Shown: in pieces, positions 1 to 7,876 of the stretch | Numbering within the stretch: position 1 is the stretch's first letter | How the letters are laid out: each line of letters starts with the position of its first letter | Source: Actinoplanes octamycinicus | Lineage (GTDB): Bacteria > Actinomycetota > Actinomycetes > Mycobacteriales > Micromonosporaceae | Assembly (NCBI RefSeq): GCF_014205225.1 | Contig: NZ_JACHNB010000001.1 | Span: 4,073,501-4,137,500 of the forward strand | Direction: 5' to 3' | Length of the DNA: 64,000 nt | Notes under the pieces: model-generated | Seen by the model: the letters and a program-made list of their open reading frames with translations, nothing else | Told to the model about the DNA's origin: nothing | Database searches by the model: none | Position numbers and translations under genes: made by a program

Positions 1-2
1 TG

Positions 3-740
3 TTCCGGCAGTACCGCAGGCTCGGCGTCGACGTGCGGGTCGGCACCCGGGTGGAGGGCATCGAGGAGCGCGCCGAGTCGGTCCGGGTCACCGTCTCGCG
101 CAACGGCAGGACCGAGGTGCTGGAGGCGGACAAGGTGCTCCAGGCGATCGGCTTCGCGCCCAACACCGAGGGGTACGGGCTGGAGACCACCGGCGTCAAG
201 CTCACCGACCGCGGGGCGGTGGAGATCGACGACCATTGCCGTACGAATGTCCCGGGCTTCTTCGCGATCGGCGACGTCACCGCGAAGCTGATGCTCGCGC
301 ACACCGCCGAGGCGATGGGGATCGTGGCGGCCGAGACGATCGCCGGGGCCGAGACGATGCCGCTGGACTACCGGATGATCCCGCGGGCCACCTACTGCCA
401 GCCGCAGGTGGCCAGCTTCGGGTGGACCGAGGCGCAGGCCCGGGAGCAGGGCTTCGACGTCCAGGTGGCGAAGTTCCCGTTCACCGCGAACGGCAAGGCG
501 CACGGCCTCGGCGACGCCACCGGCTTCGTCAAGATCCTCAGCGACGCCCGTCACGGCGAGCTGCTCGGCGCGCACCTGATCGGCCCGGACGTCACCGAGT
601 TGCTGCCCGAGCTGACCCTGGCCCAGCAGTGGGACCTCACGGTCACCGAGGTGGCCCGCAACGTGCACGCCCACCCGACCCTCGGCGAAGCCGTCAAGGA
701 AGCCGTTCACGGCCTGGCCGGCCACATGATCAACTTCTGA
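3..740 (+). CDS. lpd: Dihydrolipoyl dehydrogenase (E3), 3' part
   Basis: C-terminal part of a class I flavoprotein disulfide reductase; the frame is open to the left window edge, so the 5' end and the FAD-binding and redox-disulfide region lie outside. E3 reoxidises dihydrolipoamide of 2-oxoacid dehydrogenase complexes with NAD. Visible are the end of the NAD domain, the second FAD contact (FFAIGDVT) and the dimerisation domain with the catalytic His/Glu motif HAHPTLGE near the end. The last residues (GHMINF) are a normal C terminus. Which complex it serves cannot be told here. Glutathione or mycothione reductase is less likely given the HxHPT motif. Confidence 0.9.
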   Translation, partial: FRQYRRLGVDVRVGTRVEGIEERAESVRVTVSRNGRTEVLEADKVLQAIGFAPNTEGYGLETTGVKLTDRGAVEIDDHCRTNVPGFFAIGDVTAKLMLAHTAEAMGIVAAETIAGAETMPLDYRMIPRATYCQPQVASFGWTEAQAREQGFDVQVAKFPFTANGKAHGLGDATGFVKILSDARHGELLGAHLIGPDVTELLPELTLAQQWDLTVTEVARNVHAHPTLGEAVKEAVHGLAGHMINF

Positions 741-896
741 CCGCCGAGCCGGGCGGGCCCCGGTGGTGGGTGCGCGTCATCCGTCCCGCGATGTAGTCCC
801 TCGGGCGGTCTCCGCCGGAAGTACCACGTCCGTGGTATCCCGCAATGCCTCCCCGCGGATGACGACCACGCGGCGCGTTTCCGGAACGCTGAATCC

Positions 897-2252
897 GTGA
901 CCGTGACCGCCCAGCCGGCCCCGCCCGGCGTCCCGCCGACACGCCACGTGCCGCGGCCGGGACGCCGGCGCCCGGCCCGCTCCCCGGCCGGAGCGGACAC
1001 CGACGCCGACCCCGACCCGGCCCGCGGCAAGGTCTGGCGCTGGCTTCGCTACCTCCCGTTGCTGCTGGTCGCGGCGTTGGCGTTGGGCACGCTCCGCGGC
1101 CGCCTCCCGGACCCGGCGGATTTCCTCGGCGCGCTGCGCGCCGCCGACTGGTGGTGGGCACTGCTGGCGGTGGCCGCCGGATCGCTCTCCCAGTTCGCGT
1201 ACGCCGAGCAGCAACGCCACCTCCTAGCCGCCTTCGACGTCCACGTGCCGTCGTGGCGCGCCCTGGCCATGACCTACGTCCGCTCCGCCTTGAGCATGGC
1301 CCTGCCGGCCGGCTCCGCCGCGTCCGCCGCCTACGCCTTCCAGACCTACCGCCGCCACGGCGCCACCCCGGCCATCTCCGCCACCGCCACCCTGCTCTCC
1401 GCCGCGGTGACCGTCGCTTCCCTGGTACTCCTCTACTCCGCCACCTGGTCCACCACAGTCACCCTCCTGACCACCGCAGCCCTCACCCTCCTGTGGCTAC
1501 GCCGCCGCCTCCGCCCCACCGCCCCACGTCCCGCCGGGGCGTCGGGTGCCGCCATCCCGCCGGCCGCGTCGGCCACCCCGGGTGCCGCTGCGGGGTCGGG
1601 TGCCGCCATCCCGCTGGCCGCGTCGCCCACCCTCGGTGCCGCCGCGGGGTCGGGTGCCGCCATCCCGCCGGCCGCGTCGCCCACCCTCGGTGCCGCTGCG
1701 GGGGCGGGTGCCGCCATCCCGCCGGCCGCGCCGCGCACCCCACGTCCCGCCACCGTGTCGCGTCGCGGCACCCCGCCTGCCGCGCCGGCTGCCCGTTTCG
1801 CCGGGCTGGGTCGTCGGATCGTCGCGCCAGCGGTGCGGCTGGTGCGGCGGCCGGCCGTGGCGCAGGCGTTGCGGGACGCCCGAGCGGTGCCCCCGAAGAC
1901 CTGGATCGTGGTCCTGCTGGCCAGCGTGATCAACTGGCTCCTGGACCTGTGCTGCCTGGTCCTGGCGGCCGCCGCCGTGCACGCCGAGATTCCGTGGCAC
2001 CGGCTGGCTCTGATCTACTTGGCCGTCCAGGTGGTTCGGCAGATCCCCCTGACCCCGGGCGGCATCGGCCTGATCGAGACCAGCATGCTGGCCGGCTTGA
2101 TCGCCGCGGGCTGCCCCGAGGTGACCGCCGCCGCCGTAGTCCTGATCTACCGCCTCATCTCGTTCTGGCTGATCCTGCCCACCGGCCTGGCCGCCCATCT
2201 GACGCTCCGCCGCCCCACCGGCACGAACGCGCTCCCCACCGCCGGCGGCTGA
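897..2252 (+). CDS. YbhN/UPF0104-type flippase-like membrane protein with repeat linker
   Basis: 451 aa integral membrane protein of the lysylphosphatidylglycerol-synthase TM / UPF0104 family. About eight hydrophobic segments are split into an N-terminal block (residues about 50-200) and a C-terminal block (about 340-440). The family signature PLTPGGIGLIETSMLAG lies in the second block. Members move or synthesise lipid-linked species in the cytoplasmic membrane; the substrate here is unknown. The two blocks are joined by an Ala/Pro-rich linker of four 18-residue repeats (about residues 216-287), which is unusual for the family. GTG at 897 is chosen; a second GTG two codons later is possible. 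The upstream gene ends 156 bases earlier, so it is probably transcribed on its own. Confidence 0.75.
   Translation: MTVTAQPAPPGVPPTRHVPRPGRRRPARSPAGADTDADPDPARGKVWRWLRYLPLLLVAALALGTLRGRLPDPADFLGALRAADWWWALLAVAAGSLSQFAYAEQQRHLLAAFDVHVPSWRALAMTYVRSALSMALPAGSAASAAYAFQTYRRHGATPAISATATLLSAAVTVASLVLLYSATWSTTVTLLTTAALTLLWLRRRLRPTAPRPAGASGAAIPPAASATPGAAAGSGAAIPLAASPTLGAAAGSGAAIPPAASPTLGAAAGAGAAIPPAAPRTPRPATVSRRGTPPAAPAARFAGLGRRIVAPAVRLVRRPAVAQALRDARAVPPKTWIVVLLASVINWLLDLCCLVLAAAAVHAEIPWHRLALIYLAVQVVRQIPLTPGGIGLIETSMLAGLIAAGCPEVTAAAVVLIYRLISFWLILPTGLAAHLTLRRPTGTNALPTAGG
1542..1757 (+). repeat. 54-bp tandem repeat, four copies, in frame
   Basis: Four head-to-tail 54 bp units at 1542, 1596, 1650 and 1704, the last diverging towards its end. 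Each encodes an 18-residue unit of the form SGAAIPPAASPTLGAAAG. The repeats sit in the loop between the two membrane blocks of the YbhN-like protein. Length variation in whole codons would not break the frame. Confidence 0.9.
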
Positions 2253-2582
2253 CCCCCAGTCCGACCGCTGGCGCAGGTCACGGGCTCAACTGGCACGCAG
2301 GGATGACCTTGCCGGTCGATGCGGTGGCGGCTCGGACCGATCCCGCCACTTGCCAGTCCCCGCCCGCCACTTGCCAGTCCCCGCCCGCCCAGGGGGCCTC
2401 CCCGAAGACAGTGTGGCGCGCAGGCCGGATCTTCGGCGTCGTGGCTGTGGACAACGCGCTGATGTGGATAACCCGGCTGGCCTCGCGTGGAGCTGGAGGC
2501 AGGGGTGGACGGGCACTCGGGACTTGGCGGCGGCGGGGCCGCTGGGCGTACCGAAAGTGGGGTTGGCCGTGGGAAAGCGAGG
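2253..2582. other. Intergenic region with a 21-bp tandem duplication
   Basis: 330 bases between two convergent genes. They hold a perfect 21 bp tandem duplication (2342-2362 and 2363-2383) and an inverted repeat CCGAAGA/TCTTCGG (2402-2408 and 2430-2436) that could be a weak terminator stem. No convincing gene is seen; open frames here are extensions of shadow frames. Confidence 0.6.
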
Positions 2583-3494
2583 TCAGGCCCGGTCGAAGTG
2601 CTGAACCACGGCGCCGAGGCCGAGCGCGAGGGCCGGGCCGGGAAGGCGGGAGTCGGGCCCGTAGCGGCGGCCCGGGTTCTTGCGGTCGACCAGGTCTTCC
2701 CAGAGGGCCGCGACCGGATCGCGGACGGCCGGACGGGCGGCGGGATCGCCGGCCGGTGGCAATCTGCCGGGGTCGTGGAACGGCGGGTGGTTGGCGCGGT
2801 CGCCGGTCGGTGGCAGCCTGCCGGGGTCGTGGAACGGCGGGTGGTTGGCGGGATCGCCGGTCGGTGGCAGTCTGCCGGGGTCGTGGAACGGCGGGCGGTC
2901 GCCGGTCGGTGGCAGGCTGCCGGGGTCGTGGCACGGCGGGTGGGTGGCCGGATCGGCGGAGCCGCTGCCGGAGCCGGGAAAGGGCGGAGCAGAGGGCGGC
3001 CCGGCGGAAGGTGGCGGGGGAGACGAGGGTGGGGGTGGGTAGGTGGTCGGGAGCGGCAGCGGCCTGGGGGCGAGGCGGTGGCCGGCCGCTTCCAGGAGGC
3101 GGGCCAGGTCGTTCTGCTGGCGCAGCTGCTGCTGTTCGAAGATCTTGCTCCACTGCATCAGGGAGATGGAGCCTTCGAGTGAGTCCGGCACCGTCTCGTC
3201 CAGCATCGGCAGGGGGCGGGCGGCAGCCCAGGCGGCCAACTGCGCGCCGGTGACCGTGTCCGGGTCGCCGTCCTGGCTGCGGGCCAGGGCGTAGGACAGC
3301 AGGGCGGTGGTCTCGACCAGCAGGTGCTGCACCGGAACCAGGCCGGGCGGGTCGAGCCACCAGTGGTCCGCCTCCAGCAGGTCGGCGGTGTGCCGGGTCG
3401 CCACCCGCCACCAGCCCTCGTCGCCGGCGGCCAGGGCATCGGTGTACGACCACAGGAAGGTCACCCTTCCGTGCCTACCAGCGCGATTAGTCAC
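2583..3494 (-). CDS. Hypothetical protein with His/Pro-rich 18-residue repeats
   Basis: 303 aa, not recognised. An acidic, Trp-rich helical N-terminal region (residues about 1-145) contains WSYTDALAAGDEGWW and DLLEADHWWLDP and looks globular. A proline-rich linker follows, then four copies of an 18-residue unit (HPPFHDPGRLPPTGDRAN type), and then a conserved-looking tail with LWEDLVDRKNPGRRYGPDS. No signal peptide or membrane segment is seen, so it is probably cytoplasmic. The annotated start is GTG; an internal GTG at codon 12 preceded by GGTAGG-like bases is an alternative. The repeat unit matches the 54 bp period of the neighbouring gene but not its sequence. Confidence 0.6.
   Translation of the reverse strand: MTNRAGRHGRVTFLWSYTDALAAGDEGWWRVATRHTADLLEADHWWLDPPGLVPVQHLLVETTALLSYALARSQDGDPDTVTGAQLAAWAAARPLPMLDETVPDSLEGSISLMQWSKIFEQQQLRQQNDLARLLEAAGHRLAPRPLPLPTTYPPPPSSPPPPSAGPPSAPPFPGSGSGSADPATHPPCHDPGSLPPTGDRPPFHDPGRLPPTGDPANHPPFHDPGRLPPTGDRANHPPFHDPGRLPPAGDPAARPAVRDPVAALWEDLVDRKNPGRRYGPDSRLPGPALALGLGAVVQHFDRA
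2745..2951 (-). repeat. 54-bp tandem repeat inside the hypothetical gene
   Basis: Units begin at 2745, 2799, 2853 and 2898 on the plus strand. The third is 45 bp, that is, it lacks exactly three codons. All length changes keep the minus-strand reading frame, which supports that this frame is translated. Confidence 0.85.
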
Positions 3495-3506
3495 GAGTCA
3501 ATCACG

Positions 3507-3914
3507 CTATCGCGTGGCGGCGATCGCCTCGATCGAGATCAGCAGGCCGTGCGGGAGGGCGACGTTCGCCGGGGCGGAGCGGGCCGGCGGCGGGTCCGGC
3601 ATGTGCCGCCCCAGCACCTCGTTGATCACCGGGAAGTCCTCGACGTGTGCGTAGAAGATGGTCAGTTTGACCAGCTGGTCCAGCGCGGAATCGGCCGCTT
3701 CCAGGACGGCCGCGAGGTTGCGCAGGGCCTGCTCGGTCTGCGCCTCGATGCCGGACACCGGTTTGCCGGTCGCCGGGTCGATTCCGGGCATCCCGGAACA
3801 GAAGACGAATCCATTGGCGACGATTGCTTGGCTGTACGGTCCGAGCGCCCGTGGTGCGCGCTCACTCGACACGGCGACTCTTCCCATGCCCGCAGAGTGT
3901 GGCGCATCCAGCAT
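3507..3914 (-). CDS. RidA/YjgF family enamine-imine deaminase
   Basis: About 135 aa. RidA proteins are cytosolic trimers that hydrolyse reactive enamine/imine intermediates such as 2-aminoacrylate. Visible family features are LGPYSQAI near the N terminus, FCSGMPGIDPATG, the Arg in PPARSAPANVALP that binds the substrate carboxylate, and the final IEAIAA with the conserved Glu. ATG at 3914 is preferred (GAAAG seven bases upstream). A TTG two codons earlier and an ATG at 3887 are alternatives. The gene upstream is divergent. Subfamily (true RidA or Rid1-7) is uncertain. Confidence 0.85.
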   Translation of the reverse strand: MLDAPHSAGMGRVAVSSERAPRALGPYSQAIVANGFVFCSGMPGIDPATGKPVSGIEAQTEQALRNLAAVLEAADSALDQLVKLTIFYAHVEDFPVINEVLGRHMPDPPPARSAPANVALPHGLLISIEAIAATR

Positions 3915-4095
3915 CGACAAGCTTTCAGCTAGCCGACAGTGGAGGCGGGCGGGCGGCGGCTTCCGAAGATCCCGGAAAACCCCTTTCCCGGTACGCTCTC
4001 CGCCCCGTCCGTGACCGTCCCGCGAGGCTCGCGGCTCTTTCGGGGATTGCGGCGAAGGTAGCGTTTGCCCTGGTCAGCGTGGCTAGGCTGAGAAA

Positions 4096-5133
4096 ATGCA
4101 GATTATCAGGCATAAAACGGTCAAAGCTGCGTTCGGGCTCCCACTGGCGATCGCCCTCTCCGCGGGACTGGGCCTGGCGGCGGGGGCTGCGCGACCGGCG
4201 AGCGCCGGGACGGTGGCGCCCGGCAGCCGGACCGGCACCGCGCCCGCGGCCGGCTGGAACGTCGCGATCGCTCAGCTGATGGCGGACGCCGCGGCGCCGG
4301 CACTGATCACCAGCGCGGCGCTGCCCGCCGAGCTGGCCGGCGCGACGCTGCTGCCCGGGGCGTCACCGCTGCCGGCGGCCGCGGCGGACGGCAAGCCGGA
4401 CCCGGCTCGGCTCAAGGCCGCGCTGCTGGTGCAGACCGACCTGCCGCACGGGTACGCGCCGATGCCGGACGCGTTGAAGGCCTTCGCCGACACCGGCTCC
4501 ACGATCGGGGCGTGCGACAAGGCGGCCGAGCCGCCCGCGGACAAGCCGGGCACGCCCGCCGCCAAGCCGGGCACGCCCGCGGGGAAGCCGGGCACGCCCG
4601 CCGGACCCGGGATCGCGCAGCCGGTGGCTCCGGATCGGCCGGTCGCGCCCGGTGAGCCGACCGGGCCGGGCCTGCCGGTCCAGCCCAGCCTGCGGGTCGC
4701 CGCGTCGCCGACCGGCGGCCCGAAGCCGGTCAGCGACACCGTGCGGACCGCCTTCATGAAGGGTGAGACCGGTCCGATCCTGATCGAGGCGCTCAACCCG
4801 GCCGGTGACCGGGCCGCCCGCGACATCGTCGCCCAGGTCGCCGACACGCCGCGCCGCTGCCCCGCCTACGACGAGGGCAAGCCCGGCTCGCCGGACGCGC
4901 TGCACATGGCCACCCATCCGCTCACGGTGCCGCGGCTCGGCAGCAAGGCGGCGGGCATCCGCTTCGAGGTCGTGATGACCAGCCCCCGGGTCACCGTGCA
5001 CGGCAAGATGATCGCGGTCGCCGTCCGGGGCGTCGCGCTGACCGTTCTGCTGGCCAATCTGGAGGAGCCGGACCAGCACGAACTCGAGGCGATCACGCGC
5101 GCCGCCGTACGGAAACTCAAGAATCAGAAATAG
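4096..5133 (+). CDS. Secreted protein, possibly PknH-like sensor-domain type
   Basis: 345 aa. Residues about 1-37 form a signal peptide (basic MQIIRHKTVK start, hydrophobic core, cleavage near ASA-GT). Residues about 115-215 contain a DLPHGYAPMPD segment followed by a Pro/Gly/Lys-rich linker with PGTPAGK-type repeats. The C-terminal half (AFMKGETGPILIEAL to VALTVLLANL) resembles exported sensor-domain proteins of actinobacteria, in which two Cys usually pair; here one Cys lies at GACDK and one at PRRCPAY. The precise function is unknown. The gene is divergent from the RidA gene and convergent with the MBL gene, with only 26 bases between the two stops. Confidence 0.6.
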   Translation: MQIIRHKTVKAAFGLPLAIALSAGLGLAAGAARPASAGTVAPGSRTGTAPAAGWNVAIAQLMADAAAPALITSAALPAELAGATLLPGASPLPAAAADGKPDPARLKAALLVQTDLPHGYAPMPDALKAFADTGSTIGACDKAAEPPADKPGTPAAKPGTPAGKPGTPAGPGIAQPVAPDRPVAPGEPTGPGLPVQPSLRVAASPTGGPKPVSDTVRTAFMKGETGPILIEALNPAGDRAARDIVAQVADTPRRCPAYDEGKPGSPDALHMATHPLTVPRLGSKAAGIRFEVVMTSPRVTVHGKMIAVAVRGVALTVLLANLEEPDQHELEAITRAAVRKLKNQK

Positions 5134-5159
5134 CCGCGGACCGCGAGCGGACGGCGGCG

Positions 5160-5912
5160 TCAGAGTGACGCCGCCAATTTCTGCAGGGCCTCCTTCGCGC
5201 CGGAGGTGAGCGGCTCGCCGTGACCCGGCAGGATCGCCTTGATGTCGAGGCCGGCCAGTTTCTTGACCGACGCGACCGCGGCCGCCTCGTCCGCGGTGAA
5301 CTGCGGATCGGACCCTTGCAGACCATTCTGGGTACGCAGCGCGTCACCGGCGATCAGCGTCCCGGTCGAGGTGTCCAGGATCGAGATGTGCCCGGCGGTG
5401 TGGCCCGGCGTGTTGACGATCCGCAGTCCGAAGACGTCGTCGCCCTCGTTGAGCGGCTTGATGTCGGCGTCCGAGACGATGTTCCCGGCGTCCCCCGCGC
5501 CGGCGTAGAACGTGCCCTTGACCTTGGGTACCAGGTCGTCCACGCCGCCCGCGTGATCCTGGTGGTAGTGCGTGATCAGCACGTGCTTCACCGAACCCCA
5601 GTCGGTGCCGGCCGCCTGCAGCCCGGTGTGGATCGACTCGCCGGAGCCGGGCGTGCCGGTGTCGACCACCGCCGCCTCCTTGCCGCGGACCAGCACATAG
5701 GCCGAGACGAATCCGAGGGTGATGCGTTTCCAGCCGGTGGCGGCGGCGCTTTCCGCGGCGCTCGCGGCGGTGGCCGGCGCGTTCCCGGTCGGCGCCGCGT
5801 CCGAGGGCGTCGACGAGGAGGAACAGCCGGTGATCGTGTTGTAGACGGCAAGACCGAGCACCCCGGCCCCGCTGGCGACGAAGAGACGACGGTTGATCCG
5901 ATAAGCGGTCAT
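5160..5912 (-). CDS. MBL-fold metallo-hydrolase, predicted lipoprotein
   Basis: 250 aa. The N terminus has a twin-arginine type NRRLFVASG stretch and a lipobox ITGC (Cys at about residue 30), so it is probably an exported lipoprotein. The mature part is a metallo-beta-lactamase fold hydrolase: the metal motif THYHQDHAGG (HxHxDH), the second metal His in GHTAGHIS, the Asp in IAGDALRTQ, and a late His in LPGHGEP. Substrate is unknown; these residues are shared by glyoxalase II-like and quorum-quenching enzymes. It is divergent from the small TrmB-like gene 73 bases away. Confidence 0.85.
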   Translation of the reverse strand: MTAYRINRRLFVASGAGVLGLAVYNTITGCSSSSTPSDAAPTGNAPATAASAAESAAATGWKRITLGFVSAYVLVRGKEAAVVDTGTPGSGESIHTGLQAAGTDWGSVKHVLITHYHQDHAGGVDDLVPKVKGTFYAGAGDAGNIVSDADIKPLNEGDDVFGLRIVNTPGHTAGHISILDTSTGTLIAGDALRTQNGLQGSDPQFTADEAAAVASVKKLAGLDIKAILPGHGEPLTSGAKEALQKLAASL

Positions 5913-5985
5913 GCCTCCTGCTTAGCGCAGTCGACCGGCAACGCGCAGCTATGCTTCGGCATTTACCTCTGCCTATAGTGCTGAC

Positions 5986-6303
5986 ATGCCGGTCCAGCGC
6001 CTGGTGGGGCACCTGCGCGAGCTGGGATTCTCTCCGTACGAGGCACGCTGTTACGCCGGGCTGCTCGGCGCCGGCGCGCAGACCGGGTACGCCGTCGCCA
6101 AGCTGACCGGCGTCCCGCAGCCCAAGGTGTACGAGACCCTGCGCCGCCTGGTCGCCCGCGGCGCCGCCGAGCAGATCCCCGGCCCGCCGACCCGGTTCGC
6201 CGCGGTCGACCCGAAGCTGCTCCTGGACCGGATGGCCGGCGCCCACGCCGCCTCGATCGCCGGCGCCCGGGCGGCGGCCGCCGAGGTGGAACGGTCCACC
6301 TAA
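5986..6303 (+). CDS. TrmB-type winged-helix protein, regulatory domain absent
   Basis: 105 aa. The sequence LRELGFSPYEARCYAGLL followed by TGVPQPKVYETLRRLVARG is the TrmB/HTH DNA-binding domain, covering nearly the whole protein. Normal TrmB-like regulators are about 250-350 aa with a C-terminal sensor domain, which is missing. The stop is followed directly by the next gene (11 bases), so the two are probably cotranscribed. It may regulate the divergent MBL gene. It could be a mini-regulator or a decayed remnant. Confidence 0.7.
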   Translation: MPVQRLVGHLRELGFSPYEARCYAGLLGAGAQTGYAVAKLTGVPQPKVYETLRRLVARGAAEQIPGPPTRFAAVDPKLLLDRMAGAHAASIAGARAAAAEVERST

Positions 6304-6314
6304 GATCGACAACC

Positions 6315-6917
6315 GTGTCTGTGAGTCTGCTGGCCGGTGCCGCCGTCGTTCTGCTCCTCGTCTACCTGGCCATCTTCGTGGCCCTGCACCTGCGAGGCAC
6401 CGGCTACAGCCCGGTCCGCAACGCGGTCAGCGACTACGGCGTCGGCCGGACCGCCACCCAGTTCCGGGTCGCGATCGTCGCGAACAGCCTGGGCATCCTG
6501 GCCCTGACCGGGGCGCTGGCCGCCGGCTTCGGCCGCGACCCGTTCCGCACCGCCGACTACGTGATCCTGCTGCTGATCCCGGTGACCCGGCTGGCCATGG
6601 CGTTCTTCCCGACCGACGTCCCGGGACAGCCGGTCACCGTGACCGGCCGGATCCACCTGCTGCTGGCGATCGCGTCGTTCACCTTCGTCTACCTGTCGGT
6701 GGCCGACCTGACCCCGCACCTGAGCGACCTCACCGCCACCTCCACCGCCTCCGTGCTGCTCGCCCTGAGGTGGCTCGCCGCGGCCGGCCTGGCCGGTGTC
6801 GTGGTGACGATGGTGGTGCCGGCCCTGCGCCGCTTCTTCGGCCTCGCCGAGCGCTTGTTCCTGATCAGCACCAACCTGTGGTTCTTCCTGGTCGCCCTGG
6901 TCCTCGCGGTCCGCTGA
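6315..6917 (+). CDS. DUF998 family membrane protein
   Basis: 200 aa with about six predicted membrane helices. N-terminal LAGAAVVLLLVYLAIFVALH is followed by the DUF998-like stretch YSPVRNAVSDYGVG, and later RLAMAFFPTD and HLLLAIASFTFVYLS. Function is not established for the family. The GTG start 11 bases after the TrmB-like stop suggests an operon. Its stop abuts the stop of the convergent M15 peptidase gene with no base between. Confidence 0.75.
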   Translation: MSVSLLAGAAVVLLLVYLAIFVALHLRGTGYSPVRNAVSDYGVGRTATQFRVAIVANSLGILALTGALAAGFGRDPFRTADYVILLLIPVTRLAMAFFPTDVPGQPVTVTGRIHLLLAIASFTFVYLSVADLTPHLSDLTATSTASVLLALRWLAAAGLAGVVVTMVVPALRRFFGLAERLFLISTNLWFFLVALVLAVR

Positions 6918-7736
6918 CTAGAGGTTGTTCGGGCTGAAGTGCATGTAGTCCTTCAGGGAGTGCCAGCGGCCGCCCCAGGCGAAGCCGTTGGTGGTGAAGG
7001 CCAGCTCGGCGCCGTTGTCGTGGATCATGCCGGTGCGGTAGGGGGCCCGGGGGATCCACGGCTCGCTGTGCGGCGGGTCCAGGTAGTCACCGCGGATCAT
7101 CGGGTTCTGCCGCGGGTTGACGTCGATGGCCAGGCCGTAGGCGTGCTGCGACCACTTCGTCGTGCCGGCCACGGTGCGGCACTCGTAGCCGCTGGTCAGC
7201 ACGGTGCGGTCGGGGAAGTCCGGTGCCGGGGCCATCGCCATGACCGGGAAGCGCCAGGCGTACAGGAGCGCGAACGCCCGCTGGGTGGCCGGGACGATCG
7301 AGCGGTGCACGATCAGGTTGCCGTCGCGGACCACGCCGTCGAAGTCCAGGTACTTCACCCAGACGCGGCGTAGCTCGGCGGGCGGGACCGGGCACTGCTT
7401 GCGCGGGTCGCCGTTCGCCTCGGTGGCGGTGACCGGCTCGGCCCGGGTGCGCCAGGCGGGCCGAGCCTGGTAGGGCGCGGAGAGGCGGAGCGCGCCGTCC
7501 GGGCGCAGCACCTCGTCCGGGGCCAGGCCGTTCCAGCGGCGCAGGTCGGCGACGTCCAGACCGTAGTGGCCGGCGATCGCGGAGAGGGTGTCGCCGGGAC
7601 GCACGATGTGCCCGGGCGGCAGCGTGACCGGGGCCGGGGCGAGAGCCGGGGAGGGCAGCAGCAGGAGGCCCGCGAGCAGGTGTTTCAGCACGACGACCAG
7701 GGTCCGGCGGCGAGTGCCGGTCGCGCAGCCGAACAC
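6918..7736 (-). CDS. Secreted LysM and M15 (VanY/CwlK-like) peptidoglycan peptidase
   Basis: 272 aa. A signal peptide with core HLLAGLLLLPSPALA precedes one LysM domain (HIVRPGDTLSAIAGHYG to LRLS, residues about 48-92), which binds peptidoglycan. The C-terminal half is a zinc M15 peptidase: WSQHAYGLAIDVNP supplies the SxHxxGxAxD ligands, and DYMHFSP supplies the last His. It probably cleaves peptide cross-links or stems in the wall. Translation may begin at GTG 7736 or at GTG 7691, which gives a cleaner signal peptide. It is divergent from the giant kinase gene. Confidence 0.85.
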   Translation of the reverse strand: MFGCATGTRRRTLVVVLKHLLAGLLLLPSPALAPAPVTLPPGHIVRPGDTLSAIAGHYGLDVADLRRWNGLAPDEVLRPDGALRLSAPYQARPAWRTRAEPVTATEANGDPRKQCPVPPAELRRVWVKYLDFDGVVRDGNLIVHRSIVPATQRAFALLYAWRFPVMAMAPAPDFPDRTVLTSGYECRTVAGTTKWSQHAYGLAIDVNPRQNPMIRGDYLDPPHSEPWIPRAPYRTGMIHDNGAELAFTTNGFAWGGRWHSLKDYMHFSPNNL

Positions 7737-7876
7737 CGCGGTTCGACTCGGAAGGGGGGTGCTTACCGCGTACCCGAATGTGGTCTTGCGGGAAAAGGTG
7801 GGACAGCAGCGGGCGGGAACGTTCAGATTCCCGAGTATCCGGTCGATCAGCAGGAGTGCAGACGGATACGGAATGA

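Noticed and set aside
1151..3253. A 700-residue plus-strand frame across two genes
   Set aside because: It overlaps the YbhN-like gene in another frame and runs antisense to the hypothetical gene; its composition is Arg/Pro/Gly only.
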